Assembly (NCBI GenBank): GCA_902806355.1
Contig: CADCWI010000076.1
Span: forward strand, 8,663 to 72,662
Direction: 5' to 3'
Origin: an uncultured Thermomicrobiales bacterium
GTDB taxonomy: Bacteria; Chloroflexota; Chloroflexia; Thermomicrobiales; UBA6265
Length of the DNA stretch: 64,000 nucleotides
Under the pieces are notes generated by a model that was given only the letters and a program-made list of their open reading frames with translations, searched no databases and was not told where the DNA came from. Numbering within the stretch: the first letter of the stretch is position 1; the number at the start of each line of letters is the position of its first letter. A program made the position numbers and the translations under genes. Below are positions 62,368-64,000 of this stretch, piece by piece.

Positions 62368-64000
62368 TTGTCGTTGTCATCATCGCGAACGATCCAAAGC
62401 GTTTTGGTTGCGAACCGGGGAGAGATCGCCCTCCGCGTCATGAAGGCGTGCCGGGAGTTGGGCGTGGCGACCGTCGCCGTGTACGGCGATGGAGAGGTCA
62501 GCGCGCCCCATGTCCGCTACGCCGATCGCGCGTACCGGGTCACTCCGGGGGGCGGCTCGCCTTACCTGGCGATCGAGGCTCTTGTAGCGACGGCGCGTGC
62601 GGCAAGCGTTGACGCGGTGCATCCTGGATATGGATTCCTGGCCGAGAACGCCGCATTCGCGACCGCGGTCGATGAAGCCGGCCTCATTTGGATCGGCCCC
62701 GCCGCCGAGACGATCGCGACCATGGGCGACAAGATCGCGGCGCGGCGCGCAGCTGCCATGGCTGGCGTCAGTTCCGTGCCCGGAACGTCGGCATCGGTAG
62801 AGTCCGCCGTCGAGGCGACGCATTGGGCTGATCGGCATGGGTACCCGGTCGCGGTCAAGGCTGCGGCCGGCGGCGGGGGCCGTGGGTTTCGTGTGGCGAG
62901 AAGTTCAGCCGCCATGGAGGGTGCGTTCAACGAGTGCCGCGGTGAGGCAGAACGATACTTTGGGAATCCCGCCGTCTACCTGGAGCGCTATCTCGAACGT
63001 CCCCGCCATGTCGAAGTCCAGGTCTTCGGTGATCGGCATGACCATGTTGTCGCGCTTGGAGAGCGTGATTGCTCAGTCCAGAGACGACATCAAAAGCTGA
63101 TTGAGGAATCACCGTCCCCGGCGGTCTCGGAAGAGGTGCGGGCGCGCCTGATGTCAGCATCGGTCGCGCTTGCGTCGGCGGTGTCCTACGTTGGGGCGGG
63201 CACGATCGAGTATCTCCTCGGTGACGATGGAACCTTCTCCTTCCTCGAGATGAACACCCGAATCCAGGTCGAGCACACCGTGACCGAAATGGTGACCGGG
63301 ATCGACCTTGTCAAGGAACAGCTTCGAGTCGCGGCCGGGGAGCCGCTGAGTTTTTCACAGGAGGCGTTGGCACCACAAGGCTGGGCGATCGAGTGCAGGA
63401 TCAACGCCGAAGACGCGGGCCGGAACTTCGCGCCGGTGCCGGGCACGATCACGCGGTATCGGGAGCCAACCGGGTTTGGGGTGCGCGTGGATGGCGCGAT
63501 GGGCGAGGGCGACTCGATTCTGCCGATGTATGACTCGCTGATTGCGAAGCTCGTGGTCTGGGGCCGGGACCGACCTGAAGCGATCTCCCGTATGCGGCGT
63601 GCCCTGGGCGATTTCGCGATCGAAGGCGTCGCGACGACAATTCCATTCCACGAACGTGTGATGAACCATGAAGCGTTCATTGGCGGGGACGCGACCACGA
63701 GCTTTCTCGACGAGTTCCCGGATGTCCTTCCGGCTGCGTACACGCAGCCGGCGTCCATAGCGTCGGGTTCGATCTCACGAGGGGCTCCGCCAGATTCAGC
63801 GGAGCCCCTGGGGATGATCGTCGAGGTCAATGGCCAAAGGTTCGACGCCCGGATCATGGGATTGCCGACCCAGAGGACGACGCCCGAGCGCGAGCGTGCG
63901 AAGCGTACTCGGCGGCGATCCACCAACCTGGCGCCGGCGGGAAACGGCGCCGAGGTTGTGAGTGCCGTTCAGGGAACGGTGATCCGGATCGGCGTTGCCG
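62368..64000 (+). CDS. Acyl-CoA carboxylase alpha subunit: biotin carboxylase fused to biotin carrier (partial)
   Basis: This gene runs off the right edge. The biotin carboxylase part carboxylates the biotin of the carrier domain, using ATP and bicarbonate. It shows VLVANRGEIALRVMKACRELG, DAVHPGYGFLAENAAFA, GDKIAARRAAAMAG, and VKAAAGGGGRGFRVA (ATP grasp loop), then RPRHVEVQVFGD, GERDCSVQRRHQKLIEESPS, SFLEMNTRIQVEHTVTEMVTGIDLV, and YDSLIAKLVVWG. After an Arg-rich linker the biotinyl domain begins, GAEVVSAVQGTVIRIGVA. It is thus the long AccA3/PccA-like type. The TTG at 62368 has AAGGAG 7 nt upstream. Substrate (acetyl- or propionyl-CoA) is not decided. Confidence 0.93.
   Translation, partial: MSLSSSRTIQSVLVANRGEIALRVMKACRELGVATVAVYGDGEVSAPHVRYADRAYRVTPGGGSPYLAIEALVATARAASVDAVHPGYGFLAENAAFATAVDEAGLIWIGPAAETIATMGDKIAARRAAAMAGVSSVPGTSASVESAVEATHWADRHGYPVAVKAAAGGGGRGFRVARSSAAMEGAFNECRGEAERYFGNPAVYLERYLERPRHVEVQVFGDRHDHVVALGERDCSVQRRHQKLIEESPSPAVSEEVRARLMSASVALASAVSYVGAGTIEYLLGDDGTFSFLEMNTRIQVEHTVTEMVTGIDLVKEQLRVAAGEPLSFSQEALAPQGWAIECRINAEDAGRNFAPVPGTITRYREPTGFGVRVDGAMGEGDSILPMYDSLIAKLVVWGRDRPEAISRMRRALGDFAIEGVATTIPFHERVMNHEAFIGGDATTSFLDEFPDVLPAAYTQPASIASGSISRGAPPDSAEPLGMIVEVNGQRFDARIMGLPTQRTTPERERAKRTRRRSTNLAPAGNGAEVVSAVQGTVIRIGVA

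Noticed and set aside
1..64000. CRISPR arrays, tRNA or rRNA genes, mobile elements
   Set aside because: I found no regularly spaced repeats, no tRNA-like arms, no rRNA stretches and no transposase or integrase frames when reading the window.

Overview
The window is high-G+C bacterial chromosome with dense coding and many GTG and TTG starts. Exported proteins carry twin-arginine signals followed by, or ending in, low-complexity ATP/SPV-rich linkers. Together with the mix of LivK-, UgpB- and Bmp-type ABC importers, cox-type maturation genes and PhoX, this suggests a Chloroflexota bacterium, probably of the Thermomicrobia. The assignment comes from protein style, not from a marker gene. I saw no rRNA, tRNA, CRISPR array, insertion sequence or prophage gene.

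Layout. 1-3.9 kb: a Bmp/nucleoside-type ABC importer (minus strand, cut by the left edge), divergent from a catalytically degenerate argininosuccinate-lyase homologue across a perfect 15-bp inverted repeat. 3.9-9.9 kb: minus-strand genes for an alpha-toroid-like protein, a SnoaL-like protein, a WYL regulator, a Ski2/Mtr4-type helicase and a DUF427 protein. 10-15.7 kb: glycosyltransferase and thiL, a PhoX phosphatase (minus), nitroreductase and tsaE. 15.9-19.2 kb: a UgpABE-like sugar or glycerol-phosphate importer without an ATPase gene (minus). 19.4-24.3 kb: tsaB, then a molybdenum-hydroxylase maturation set (MoxR ATPase, VWA protein, two XdhC/CoxI proteins, MocA-like nucleotidyltransferase). 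24.5-29.1 kb: a second aminomutase-like aminotransferase (minus), then hemA and hemL for the C5 tetrapyrrole pathway. 29-35.5 kb: a zinc-ribbon/PQQ-propeller membrane protein, a methyltransferase, a flippase-like membrane protein, a GT2 glycosyltransferase, and an ECF sigma/anti-sigma pair (all minus). 35.5-39.9 kb: an open stretch with gene remnants, a sugar isomerase, a decayed PfkB kinase, adenine deaminase and a protein of unknown function. 40.4-46.1 kb: a complete branched-chain amino-acid-type ABC operon (livKHMGF-like) with a strong promoter and a folded leader. 46.4-52.5 kb: glucan phosphorylase and a full dTDP-rhamnose set in the order A-D-B-C. 52.8-62.2 kb: a minus-strand surface-glycan block with two tandem copies of a 'TPM-domain protein + GT-C membrane glycosyltransferase' pair, a methyltransferase, a GT2 enzyme and a third GT-C protein. 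62.4 kb to the right edge: a biotin carboxylase fused to a biotin-carrier domain, truncated.

How it fits together. Glucan phosphorylase releases glucose-1-phosphate, the substrate of RmlA, so storage glucan could feed dTDP-rhamnose to the glycosyltransferases that converge on the rml operon. The most unusual items are the duplicated TPM/GT-C pair, the lyase-fold pseudoenzyme behind a palindromic operator, the folded leader of the amino-acid importer, the repeated motif upstream of the ECF sigma factor, and the decayed sugar-kinase gene beside an intact isomerase.
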